A stretch of 64,000 nucleotides of DNA from Rhizomys pruinosus (taxonomy: Eukaryota > Chordata > Mammalia > Rodentia > Spalacidae): NCBI GenBank assembly GCA_009823505.1, contig VZQC01012261.1:2374987-2438986 (forward strand). The letters run 5' to 3'. This document shows, piece by piece, positions 54,570 through 64,000 of this stretch. Both the position numbers and the translations under genes were made by a program. How positions within the stretch are numbered: the first letter of the stretch is position 1; each line of letters begins with the position of its first letter. The notes beneath the pieces were generated by a model. That model was not told the origin of the DNA and ran no database searches. It saw only the letters and a list, made by a program, of their open reading frames with translations.

Positions 54570-57184
54570 AAGGTTCTTTCATCTCACATTGTGAAACTGG
54601 TTGTTATCTGTTGGACTGAATGCAGCATATGCAATGGCCATCGCCAGTTTCCTTCAACATTGTCTGTTGTGTTTTTGCCACTTTTTTTTTAATTCTTGGT
54701 TTCTGAATACTCTTTTTCTGTACCGACCTCAGGTTTTTGGTGTGTTGCTGATTCACGTCCATGCAGCTGTGTGCCATTCCTTGCACCCTCTCCAGGCTCT
54801 CACCTTTTTTTGTCTCTGATGGCCTCTCAGGCTTCTGTTTTGGGTTGTTCAGCCTCTGTCCTCCTTGGTCAGGGTATTTCCATTCTGGTGATCACCTCTC
54901 AACATCTGCTGGTCCTGGTACGCCTTAAGGGCTCTGCCTCTCTTTTTTCCAGGTCTCAGTTTAAACTTACCACCATGAACTATCTGCCTCTTATCCCAGG
55001 GGCTCTGTATTCCAGTTTGTGAGCCCTTTGGCATTTATTGCCTAATTCTGGACCTCCGCCCCATCACAGAGGACGCTACTCCAGTGCATTTCGTGGACGC
55101 CCTCCTGACTGCTCCTACTTTGGCTCTCCCAGACCCTTTATGCCAAGTCCTTTTTTTTTTTTAATAACATTTTTTTCAGAAATCCCTTCTGTCCACCACT
55201 CTCAGACCATCACAGGCTATGCCAAGTCCTTTTAAGCTACATCTACCTCCTCAAGACTCCAGGCTGCCTCCCCAGGTTTCTGGATCCTTCCTGAGTGGGA
55301 GCTGGCTCAACCTGATCCAACTCACTATTCCTTAGAATCGCTGATGAGTTCTGCTGGGATCTGTCCAGGGTTTCCTGGGCAGAAGTCCAGCTTATGGCAG
55401 TCTTGTATAGATAGGTGAAGGGTTGGGAGTGTGGCTTCAGGGCTTTTGGCCCAATGGTGTACTCTACGTGATTTTCTTGTTGCCTTCTTTGGAGTTTTGT
55501 AGTTATGAAACTTTGTGTGGCTTGAGACAAGAACTTGTAAGACCTCCGGTTTTCTGATATCTCTGTAGGCATTCAGTTGCCTCTCTAAGTTATCTGTAGC
55601 TCTGGGAGGTTTGCGATATTACAATGTTTTCTTGCTTCGCCTATGTCTGCAAAGTTCCAGGACCAGATGGCTCCTTCCCTTGAGGCATTGAGCAAAATGT
55701 CACACCTCCTAGTTACCTGTTGCACAAACAGGAGCTCTGCAGCCCCCCCCATTAGAGCCAAGGTGGCTCACCCCTCTCTTCCTCCTGCCCCCCACTTTCT
55801 TGCCCAAAGCACAGTAACTTTTGGTATATAAGCATACTGCTGTCATAAATAAAGAAAGACCCTATTCTCCCGGACCTCGCCCTCTGAGTCTGTGTCTGTA
55901 TGTCTTTATCTTTCCTTGTCTTTCTATTCCATCGGGTAACTCTCTCATATTCCCCTCCCCCTCCTTGCCAGAGCTAAGCCAGAGACTGTCTGCCTGCAGG
56001 CACGAGATAGCCTCAAGAAATGCAAGGAGGGAAGAACAACATGTGGATGTCTGCCACGAGGAACTAAAGGACTATTCAGATGATTATTAAAGTCCTACAG
56101 AGTGTCTTTGCACTTCTGCTCTTTTCTGACCCCTGCACATTGACTCTGGGGCTCTGTTTGGATTTTTGGAGCCATTTTTTGACCCTGCCAATCTCTGAGT
56201 TTATATATTGCAGACTCATTTTTTTCTGCTAGACTTGTGCCAAGACCAGCTCACAGGGGGTGCTCCAGATACACTGGCTCCTGCACCAGCTCCATGGACA
56301 TCAATTGGATAGGTGGATCAAGGTGTTTCCCATCTCTAGAGAAACTGCAGATGTGGTGGTATGGCCACTCCTGGAGTCCACGCTTTGGGGTTCCACTCAC
56401 CATCCAAATGGATGGCAGCCTGGCCTCCAATTCCAGGATTGTCAAGCTAGTGTCAGAAGCCCTGGGCATCCCCTGGAGATTGCACCTTCCATACTGGTCC
56501 CAGTGGCCTAGTCAAGCAGCAGCTCACAGAATTTTCTGTTGCGCTCACGCTGTCTTGATCCTTCCTTCTACCCACCCTGCCTCCATGCCATCTCCTGCTC
56601 TCTCACTGGCTTCAATTCTTTTGGATTGCTTTATGGGCAGCCTTTTCTTGTCGATCATGGCCTGCGGGTTTCAGCCCCCTTGTTGGCAGACTGCTTGCCC
56701 TGTCTCTCTTTCTCTTGCATGCATTGCTCTGCTTTTGGGCGCCTTCCTGCTCTTGCCTCAGTGGGGTCCATGGTCTTGACCTGTCCACTCTCTTGGTGGG
56801 GGGGAGGAACTGCTCCTCAAGAAATCATTTCCTGGGTCCCTGGGGCTCTGGTGGATGGGGCTCTGTGCTGTGGTTCTTGCTGTTTCTCCAGCTGCTGGGA
56901 TCCTCACACATTAGCGTTGGTGTCACCTCTCCAGGTTTGGGGGAGCTTCAGTCCAGGATGGTCTCAGTCTTCACCCGACCAGGAGATGAGCAGGAGACGC
57001 TGTGCCGGGCCATGTTTGGGAGACCAGGACACATGAAACTGGCGAGCACACATCTGGACCTGTCCTCTGAACAAGACCATCCAATAGTAAGAGGAGCCTC
57101 TCCAACCTCAACCAAGAAACGTTTTTTTTGATCTTAGCACCTGGTGTCTCCCGTTTCTTTCAGGAGTACATCCAGGAGCCTCCA
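54570..57184 (+). other. Internal region of the LTR element, right part
   Basis: No intact retroviral gene. A short stretch near 55020-55130 has a weakly pol-like phrase (LDLRPI) but no further support. Near 55826-55862 TATATAAG is followed by AATAAAGAAAG, so part of an older LTR may be nested here. Longer open frames at 56237-56779, 56539-57036 and 56715-57131 overlap one another and have no recognised similarity. Confidence 0.4.
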
Positions 57185-57597
57185 CAGTGGTCATTACATC
57201 CTCACGTCCCTGTGCCCCTAGCCCTGCCTACTCCAGAGTGGTCACTACATCCTCACATCCCTGTGCCCCAGCCCTGCCTACTCCAGAGTGGTCATTACAT
57301 CCTCATGTCCCTGTGCCCCTAGCCTTGCCTACTCCAGAGTGGTCGTTACATCCTCACATCCCTGTGCCCCTAGCCCTGCCTACTCCAGAGTGGTCACTAC
57401 ATCCTCACATCCCTGTGCCCCTAGCCCTGCCTACTTCAGAGTGGTCACTACATCCTCACATCCCTGTACCCCTAGCCCTGCCTACTCCAGAGTGGTCACT
57501 ACCTCCTCACATCCCTGTGCCCTGAGCCCTGCCTACTCCAGAGTGGTCATTACATCCTTACATCCCTATGCCCCTAGCCCTGCCTACTCCAGACTCC
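57185..57597. repeat. 51-bp minisatellite, about 8 copies, inside the LTR element
   Basis: Units contain GTGGTCACTACATCCTCACA, TCCCTGTGCCCCTAG and CCCTGCCTACTCCAGA. The start-to-start distance is 51 bp (57186 to 57237), so the frame is kept and open frames in two registers are periodic artefacts. Confidence 0.95.
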
Positions 57598-57653
57598 TCT
57601 TGGTTTTTCAACACCCTTACTTAGGGACGCCCTTATCTCCTAAGAGTCTGGAA

Positions 57654-57975
57654 TGTTAGTTTGGAGGCTCCGAGAAGGGAATTGAGATGGCATGGACTAC
57701 AGGGTCCCAGCTCTCCTCTTTTGGCCAGGGCAGTGCATTGGTGAAGGTGTGAGAAGAAAGCCTATGTAAGACACTGGAGGAGGCTAACGCCTGATTCTAA
57801 GGAGATCACCCGACCCAAGACTCCTTGCAGGACTTTCACCTGGCCAAGCTGGCCAGATTTTAATACTTCATACTCTGTCTTCTTTTCCCCTGTAAGAAAC
57901 CCCAAGCCTCCCCTGGAGTGCTCTCTGTCTCTCTCTTTCTTCATTGGCCCTTCACTTCCTGCCTCTCTGCCATTC

Positions 57976-58030
<55 letters not shown>

Positions 58031-58219
58031 CACTCCCTCCAATTCCCCTCGTCCTCTTTCACTTTCACTCGCACACTCTTTCACTTCCTTCACTCTATTC
58101 TTTTCACCCCCATAGTTGGTTGGGTTTTCACCCAAGAATATATTTTCCTTCCCTAATAAAGTCTGCCATCTGTTAATTTAGATTGACTCAGCCTCCTCTC
58201 AGCGTGGGGAAACCTAACA
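57654..58219 (+). repeat. 3' LTR (long form)
   Basis: 566 bp, TGTTAGTTTGGAGGCTCC to AAACCTAACA, with CCCTAATAAAGTCTGCC near the end. It includes a (CT)n run at 57980-58024 and about 300 bp not present in the 5' LTR. Confidence 0.88.
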
Positions 58220-58380
58220 GGAGGTACTAGTTAAATAAATAGAGAAGGCCTTTTGTTGGAGAAGTTCCCAGAGAATTAAGAAAGGAACAGTTCTGGGGAT
58301 ACATCTAGTTCACTTTTCGTTTCAGTGACTTTAGGAGTCAGGTTTTCTTTCTTTATGCGATGCCCACATTGTGGCATTTG

Positions 58381-58500
58381 CCGCACCCACACCCACACCC
58401 ACACCCACACACGCCCAAGCCCAGACACAACCATGTCTGTGCCAGCACCCACAACCTTACCCATGCCCACACCCACCCATGCCCACACCCACACCCACAC
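58381..58500. repeat. (CCCACA)n-like array
   Basis: Two runs of ACCCAC units (58384-58415 and 58455-58500). The minus strand is GGGTGT-rich and could form G-quadruplexes. Confidence 0.92.
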
Positions 58501-59619
58501 TAGGCCCAGTGAAGTATTAAAAAACAAAAGGACAAGAAGTTGAGAGGTAGGTAAGGGGGTAGAGAGTAGATCCAGGAGTAGTTAGAGGAAGGAGAGGGGC
58601 GTGCGACAAAAATACATTGTATGCATGTGTGAAATTCTTAAAGAATTAAAAGGAACTATATTTAGAAATGCCTGATAATAAAATTATTGACTTGTTCAGA
58701 AAAAATATATGCCACATTTTCAAGTATAGAGGCAGAATATACTCTTAAAACCACACATTTGCACATATGAGCTGTTATTGTGTCCATGTACAAGCGATTT
58801 AATTTAGAAAAGGACTACAGAACTTAGTCTGTCTTTGTCTTTATAATTTTGCCTGATCTTGTTTAACATTGCAAATACCACTGAGTTCTTTCTGGATCTT
58901 TGCCAAAATCAGACATTGTATGGGATATGGTAAAGTGGACAACCTGAACTTCAGGGTCTGTTCTGATACATGTACTCACATGGAAGGAAGCCTGGGTTAC
59001 ATTCCCCTTCCTCTACATCCATCAGTGAAACAGTCTAAAACCTCAGGCTCTTGAGGCCCAGGCTTCCTGTCTCGAATCGTGGCATGCTGTTTCATGATTG
59101 CAGCTGATATCCAAATGGGAAATGGAAAGGCCTTTGGATGAATCTGAAAATTCTGCCTTAAAACACAGCTTGCTTTCTTTTAGGTCCTTATAACTGTTTC
59201 CTGTCTCTAGGCATTCTAGTACAAAGGTCAAGGTCAATTAGCTTTCCTTCATGCAAGAGACTCCGTAGCTGGATGGAGTTGATGGTGAATTAGATTAGTT
59301 TTATATTGCATATTTTACTTGGAACATGTTCACAGCACTGATAAACTGTACCAGGACATTCCCTTTATTATATATTTTTTTCTGGTTGGCAAATATTACT
59401 TCTTGGGGCTTTCCAAATTCTTTTCTAAATTGCCTCCCCCCCTCCCTCAATCTGATTGTCTATTTTGATCCTGGCTTATTTCCTTTATTCCTCTGGGCTG
59501 TTTGGAAGTGGAAGACATTTATCTTTGTTTTCTTGATCTGTTTATTCAGGTTTTTGGTCCAATAGTTGTCCTTTAAATTCATGTCTATCTTTTTTGTTCA
59601 TTTATTTGTGGATGTTTTG
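58501..59619. other. Unassigned DNA
   Basis: AT-rich; no ADH exon 2 or other exon was recognised on either strand. Confidence 0.4.
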
Positions 59620-60230
59620 CTGTTGTTAAGAGCATGCTGTATCCTTTCTTAAGTCACTCCACATTACGTGGAACAGCAGTTTTTCAGGCTGTGCCTTGCC
59701 TTAGAACACTTCATTTTACAAGTTGCTTTTGACTCCATTTTGAAGGAAAGGAAAACTGTAGCGCCTAAGTAGTCACAGAACCTGTACCATCTGTTAGGCA
59801 CTATCCACTCGGCACAGACAAATAAGTGATTTATTCCTGGGACTAGAAAGTGGCCTACCCTAAGTTTAATGTTGTGGATTGAGACTGTAGAGGAACATGA
59901 GTATCTTAAAATAATATCAGGAAAATAAGGCACAAGAACTTATCAGACATGTCTGACCAAAGAAGGGGTGTACCTTCTTCTTTTTTCTTTTTTTTTTTGG
60001 AAGAGATGTACCTTCTTTACCTGAACCCCATAAGGTGATGGTTGTGGTCATGACTTTTACAATATGTATATAATCCAGACTACAAAGATTTTTACCTAAC
60101 CTTGCAAACAAAAGTTGCTATCTATAATGTAAACAAATTCTTTGGACAATGCACTTATCTTTTGACCTGGGCAGCTGATATTAATCCCTCAGAACCACAT
60201 ATTGCCCTCCACCCTAGATAGAGAATGAAT
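59620..60230. mobile_element. LTR-like dispersed repeat, copy 3
   Basis: The left part matches copy 2 (47010-47230) and the ATATCAGGAAAATAAGGC to GACCAAAGAAGGGGT part matches copy 1 (28300-28360), so this copy links the other two. Confidence 0.5.
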
Positions 60231-60288
60231 GTGGGTGTGGGTGTGTTGGATCAACATATCAAAGTGCTGGAAGCATTATGTTATTCTT

Positions 60289-60445
60289 TTTTTTTTGGTC
60301 TTTTTGAGACAGGGTCTCCCTGTAGCCCCAGCTATCCTGGAATTCACTCTGTAGACCAGGCTGGCCTTGAACTCACAAAGATCCTCCTGCCTCTGCCTCC
60401 CAAGTGCTAGGATTAAAGGTGTGCGCCACCACGCCCGGTGTATTG
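60289..60445 (-). mobile_element. B1 SINE
   Basis: A young-looking minus-strand B1 with a 10-bp duplication TGTTATTCTT at 60279-60288 and 60446-60455. Confidence 0.95.
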
Positions 60446-60455
60446 TGTTATTCTT

Positions 60456-61204
60456 ATTGCAAACAATGAGAAGAATAGAGAAGTCTGTTTGAAATTGTGT
60501 ATGTGAGATTGCATGCCTTTAATGAACTAATTCAAAACCAAGCACCATATTATAAAGTTAAGCATTCATTTACTCTCAAAATCCTTTACAGTATAACTTG
60601 GAAGTTAGACATAGGTAGTAGGCTCCCAGGCTAGTGAGCCTTCTCAAAACTGAACTTTCCTCTAAAGACAAGCCAAAAAGCTGGGCAGCATATGTAGCAC
60701 TTGACTGTGGTATTTCACAACCATACAGCAACTCATCAAATGCAAGAAAACTTGAAGGAATCCTGCCAGACTTGCATAATCTGAATCTGACAGATATCTC
60801 TTTAGATTTCAACTAAAGTGAAATTTATTGTTTAGTGTTATGTTTTCCTTTTCTGTGTTATATCTTAGTTGAAATATGTTTGATTGGCTGATGTGGCAGT
60901 TCTTTGAAGAGTTGTGAAATGGAGGAGGGACAGCCAATGCTTAAATCTGTCAGACAATTCCGATAACATTTATGATGAAGAAAGATAGTATTATTGACGT
61001 TTGAATGCGGTAGTGCTACAAGTCAATAGAGTAGAATTAAAATTAAGAATCATACCAGGATGTACTAGTCTTTTGAGTTACTACAAAGATGGTGCTGAAG
61101 TATAGGGGGTAAAGACGAGTTTTCAGATAATTAGGCCAGTTTGATATAAAAGAAAGAGGAAGAGTCTTGGACTCTACCTCACAGCAAACACAAATGAATC
61201 ATCA
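60456..61204. other. Unassigned DNA
   Basis: Holds a 60-codon plus-strand open stretch (60634-60816) without recognised similarity. Nothing else was seen. Confidence 0.4.
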
Positions 61205-61365
61205 CATAATTTTGTATTAATTAAATTTGTTCTTTGACTGACAATTTCATACATATATGTAATGCATTCTGATTGCGGTCACCCTCACCCTCTATCATCT
61301 CCCTCTGCCCCCATCTACCTGCCTCTTCTTTAGTAATATCTTTCCCATATTAATGTCTTTTTGTT
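61205..61365 (-). repeat. L1 (Lx-type) 3' UTR fragment
   Basis: GACAATTTCATACATATATG followed by a C-rich CACCCTCACCCTCTATC block is the reverse of an old rodent L1 3' UTR. Confidence 0.55.
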
Positions 61366-61380
61366 GTAGCACATGATTTT

Positions 61381-61608
61381 TTTTTTAATGTGTACGAATG
61401 TACTGTCTGCATGTAGGTTTGTGCACCCGTGTCGTGCAATGCCGCGGAGGTCAGAAGAGAGTGTTGGATTCCCCTGGAACTGGAGTTCTCCTGGAATTGG
61501 AGTTGCAGACGGTTCTCAGCCGCCATGTGGATGCTGGAGATTGAACATGGGTCCTTTGCAAGAGCAGTTGGCACTCTTAACTGCTAGGCCAACTCTCCAG
61601 CCCCATGT
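61381..61608 (-). mobile_element. B2-type SINE
   Basis: A full-length copy with an imperfect duplication GCACATGATTTT (61369-61380) / GCACATGGTTTT (61609-61620). Confidence 0.94.
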
Positions 61609-61620
61609 GCACATGGTTTT

Positions 61621-62316
61621 AATTTATGGGTCTGATTGTGAAATGAAAACTAGTAGAGATATTAGATAAAAAAAATGTCTCCCAGACTCTGAGGCAAGCA
61701 ATAATTCTTAATTGAGACATAAAAGGCACTAATTACTAGAGAAACATTTGTAAGGTGGACTGCAGTAAAGTTATGAAATAATTATATGTATATATGTCAT
61801 TAAGAGTGAAAAGATAAGCCACACAATAGAAGAAAAATTGAGACAATTTTAATCAACTGAGTAGTCATGTCTAGAATACATATTTTAAAATTTATATATA
61901 AATGAATATATTTTAAAACTATGAGTTTAAAAAAACAAAACTACAAGTTAACTAGTAAAAGATGAATAGTTGATTAAAAAATGGGCAATAGATATGTCTT
62001 GTATTTCACAGCAAAGAGTGTCTAAATACCTTGAAGCATATGAAATTAAACTAGAATGATTTGTAATGGGAGTGTGACTCTATGCATCATTATAAATTAT
62101 GTGTGTGTTGGGTACTGGGTGGTAGATGGGCTGCTGTGCCCCACCATCAAGATGAGAAAGCTGAGGAAAAACAGACCTTTGTGAAAAACTCAAAGGAAAC
62201 AGTGGTGATAAGGGAACTCTTCCTTGTCTAAACATGTTAATGGTCACAGAGCACCATTAGCAGTTTGTTAGGTAGTTGAGGCTATACTTCACCTGTTAGA
62301 AATTGTGTCCTTAACT
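61621..62316. other. AT-rich unassigned DNA
   Basis: No exon, SINE or array was recognised. Confidence 0.4.
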
Positions 62317-62320
62317 GTAT

Positions 62321-62351
<31 letters not shown>

Positions 62352-62515
62352 TTATCTATTTATTTTTCTGAGACAGAGTCTCCCTGTAGCTCTGGCTGTC
62401 CTGGAACTCGCTATGTAGACCAGTAGACCAGGCTGGTCTTGAACTCACAGAGATCCACCTGCCTCTGCCTCCCAAATGCTAGAATTAAAGGCATGCACCA
62501 TGATGCCCAGCCATT
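62317..62515 (-). mobile_element. (TTTA)n tail plus B1 SINE
   Basis: The TTTA array (62317-62355) continues into a minus-strand B1 that has a short tandem duplication GTAGACCA in its middle. Confidence 0.92.
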
Positions 62516-62654
62516 ACCTGTTTTAATGAAAGAAAGAATATTAACTCTCTATATCTAAGACAAAGACCATAAAATCCCTTAGATGGTGCTACTGAGAATT
62601 TCCGGTGACATCACACACAAAAATGTCCCATTATCAGTGGTAAAACATATCTCA

Positions 62655-62750
62655 GGGCTGGAGAGATGGCTCAGTGGTTAAGAGCACTGACTGCTCTTCC
62701 AGGGGGCCTAGGTTCAAATCCCAGCACCCACATGGTGGCTAAGAACCATT
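62655..62750 (+). mobile_element. B2 SINE, 5' part only
   Basis: GGGCTGGAGAGATGGCTCAG to GGCTAAGAACCATTTTAG, close to the standard murine B2 head, cut off where the next B1 begins. Confidence 0.92.
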
Positions 62751-62918
62751 TTAGGCCAGGTGTGGTGGAGCATGACTTTAATCCCAGCACTCGGGAGGCA
62801 GAGGCAGGCAGATCTCTGTGAGTTCAAGACCAGCCTGGTCTACAGATTGAACTCCAGGCTAGCTGGGACTAAAAGAGAGAACCTGTCTCAAAAAACAAAA
62901 ACAAAAACAAAAACCCAC
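62751..62918 (+). mobile_element. B1 SINE abutting the truncated B2
   Basis: GGCCAGGTGTGGTGGAGCAT to an AAAAAC-repeat tail. Confidence 0.93.
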
Positions 62919-63068
62919 ATATTCTAATCTCCCTATCAAGAAATGTATTTTCCAGCAAAGAAAAGTTTAAAATTATTTTTCCATTGCCAGTGAACATTAA
63001 AGAGAAAAGAAAAAAGAAAAGAGGAAAAAGTGCTCAGGAGAGAGGACAAAACCTGATTTATCCTTAGG

Positions 63069-63181
63069 GTAGTGCAGACTGGATGGGCCTGACGGGACGT
63101 GAGGTGTAGTGCAGACTGGATGGGCCTGACGGGACATGACGGGTAGTGCAGACTGGATGGCCCTGACAGGACAAGACGTGT
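63069..63181. repeat. 37-bp tandem repeat, 3 copies
   Basis: Units start GTAGTGCAGACTGGATGG at 63069, 63106 and 63143. Confidence 0.95.
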
Positions 63182-63312
63182 AGTTTTCTGAACAAATGCT
63201 AGTAGAGTCCTTTTAGCCATCCTGTTGACCAGTGTGGGAACTAGAACCTGACAGCAGAGTCTTATTGCTCGTAAGCTTATTAGTCACATATATGCACTAC
63301 GGATTTTTGGGG

Positions 63313-63460
63313 CTGAAAGTGGTGGCATATGCCTTTAATCCCAGCACTCAGGAGGCAGAGGCAGTGGATTTCTGTTAGTTTGAGGCCAGCCTGGTGTACA
63401 TAGTGAGCTCCAGTCCAGCCATGGCTACATAGTGAGACCCTATCTCAAAAAAATTTTTTT
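63313..63460 (+). mobile_element. B1 SINE
   Basis: AAGTGGTGGCATATGCC to CTATCTCAAAAAAA, moderately diverged. Confidence 0.9.
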
Positions 63461-63689
63461 TCCAGAGTGGAAATTCAATTATTATTACCAGGGATTATAT
63501 AGAATACTTGACCTCTGAAATAAATTGTTCACAGTAAAATAAAAATTGCAAATAAATAAGTGAAATTAGCATTAATTCATTTACCTAAAAAGCATTAATT
63601 TTTATCCTTTAGATACATTCTGATATAGTAATGTTGTATAGTTAAAGAAATGTTTCATATAAATTATTATCCAGGAAATAACAGGCTAT

Positions 63690-63872
63690 TTTCTTTCTTT
63701 CTTTTTTTTTTCTTTTCTAGACAGGATCTCCCAATAGCCCTAGCTGGCCTGGAACTCACTATGTAGACCACGATGTCCTTGAACTCATAGAGATCCACCT
63801 GAACTCACAGAGACCCACCTGCCTCAGCCTCCAGAGTGCTGGGATTAAAGGTGTATACTACCATGCCCCAAA
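63690..63872 (-). mobile_element. B1 SINE with a short internal duplication
   Basis: CTAGACAGGATCTCCCAATA to CTACCATGCCCC; the GAACTCA(C/T)AGAGA(T/C)CCACCT block occurs twice. Confidence 0.9.
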
Positions 63873-64000
63873 TAGCAGGCTAATTTCAATAAAAATGTAA
63901 CATTCATAAATGATTGAATTCAGGAAATTATTACATTGATAGATACTTTATGTTCTTGATTTATGCTTTAGTTTTAAAACAAAGTTACTTATTAAAATAT

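Larger units (their letters stand above)
52766..58219 (+). mobile_element. LTR-retrotransposon-like element with two LTRs
   Basis: Two related LTRs (52766-53022 and 57654-58219) enclose about 4.6 kb. Both begin TGTTAG, the 3' LTR ends CTAACA, and the whole unit is flanked by the 5-bp direct repeat GGAGG (52761-52765 and 58220-58224). A primer-binding-site-like sequence follows the 5' LTR. I see no credible gag, pol or env frame, so it looks non-autonomous or heavily decayed. A 5-bp duplication fits several ERV classes; the family is not identified. It lies upstream of ADH exon 3, perhaps in intron 2. Confidence 0.88.

Noticed and set aside
55020..55130. Weak pol-like phrase in the LTR element
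   Set aside because: A single short motif with stops on both sides is not enough to claim a reverse transcriptase.
56237..57131. Three overlapping frames of 138-180 codons in the LTR element
   Set aside because: They overlap in different frames, are rich in Leu/Ser/Cys/Pro and show no retroviral motif.
57128..57659. Pro/Ser/His-rich periodic open frames
   Set aside because: They exist in several registers because the 51-bp unit is a multiple of three; no start context or family support.
60634..60816. 60-codon open frame with non-repetitive composition
   Set aside because: No recognised similarity, no splice or upstream coding context; too short to call.

Overview
The window is mammalian chromosomal DNA from a muroid rodent. 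Its B1 (7SL-derived) and B2 (tRNA-derived) SINEs, young and old rodent L1s, hAT-like and LTR-like rodent repeats and spliced gene structure all point that way. The SINE consensus seen here (B1 copies ending in a CTCGAAAAGACC motif, B2 copies with a CCTGGAACTGGAG motif) is not the standard laboratory-mouse one, so a non-Mus muroid is likely; I cannot name the species.

The only host gene I can support is on the minus strand: a zinc-dependent medium-chain alcohol dehydrogenase of the Adh6 (class V/VI) type. Exons 3 to 9 lie at 49738-49600, 46582-46495, 46382-46163, 46007-45747, 44995-44860, 32773-32635 and 29545-29521 (139, 88, 220, 261, 136, 139 and 25 coding nt). These are the vertebrate ADH exon sizes. 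All junctions join in frame with GT/AG sites, the catalytic and structural zinc ligands are kept, and the stop is followed by AATAAA at 29391-29386. Exons 1 and 2 (about 40 residues) were not found and probably lie beyond position 64000.

Layout: 1-3592, 5'-truncated L1 (plus) with nested B1 and hAT-like insertions. 3600-7950, old LTR/L1 debris, SINEs and a 35-bp minisatellite. 7955-14600, near-full-length L1 (minus). 14600-23540, dense SINEs, L1 scraps and two 38-bp minisatellites. 23862-26222, a 2.4-kb minisatellite of 28/29-bp units. 26223-29380, unassigned DNA, a hAT-like repeat and an LTR-like repeat. 29386-49738, the ADH gene, whose introns hold a complete but dead L1 (36771-42283), another L1 3' end (47566-49062), many SINEs, GAA/GGA and CA arrays and a GC-rich segment of unknown origin. 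49775-52570, L1 3' UTR, an old repeat and a 950-bp TG-rich array. 52766-58219, a complete LTR-retrotransposon-like insertion with two LTRs, a 5-bp target duplication and a primer-binding site resembling tRNA-Ile. 58220-64000, old repeats and SINEs.

I did not see a new multi-gene system. The points most worth checking are the divergent ADH gene with its missing first exons, the minisatellite whose unit carries an AP-1/MARE-like site about 3 kb past the ADH 3' end, the LTR element, and several insertion-history puzzles (poly(A)-only insertion, two SINEs at one target site, a 33-bp foldback in L1).
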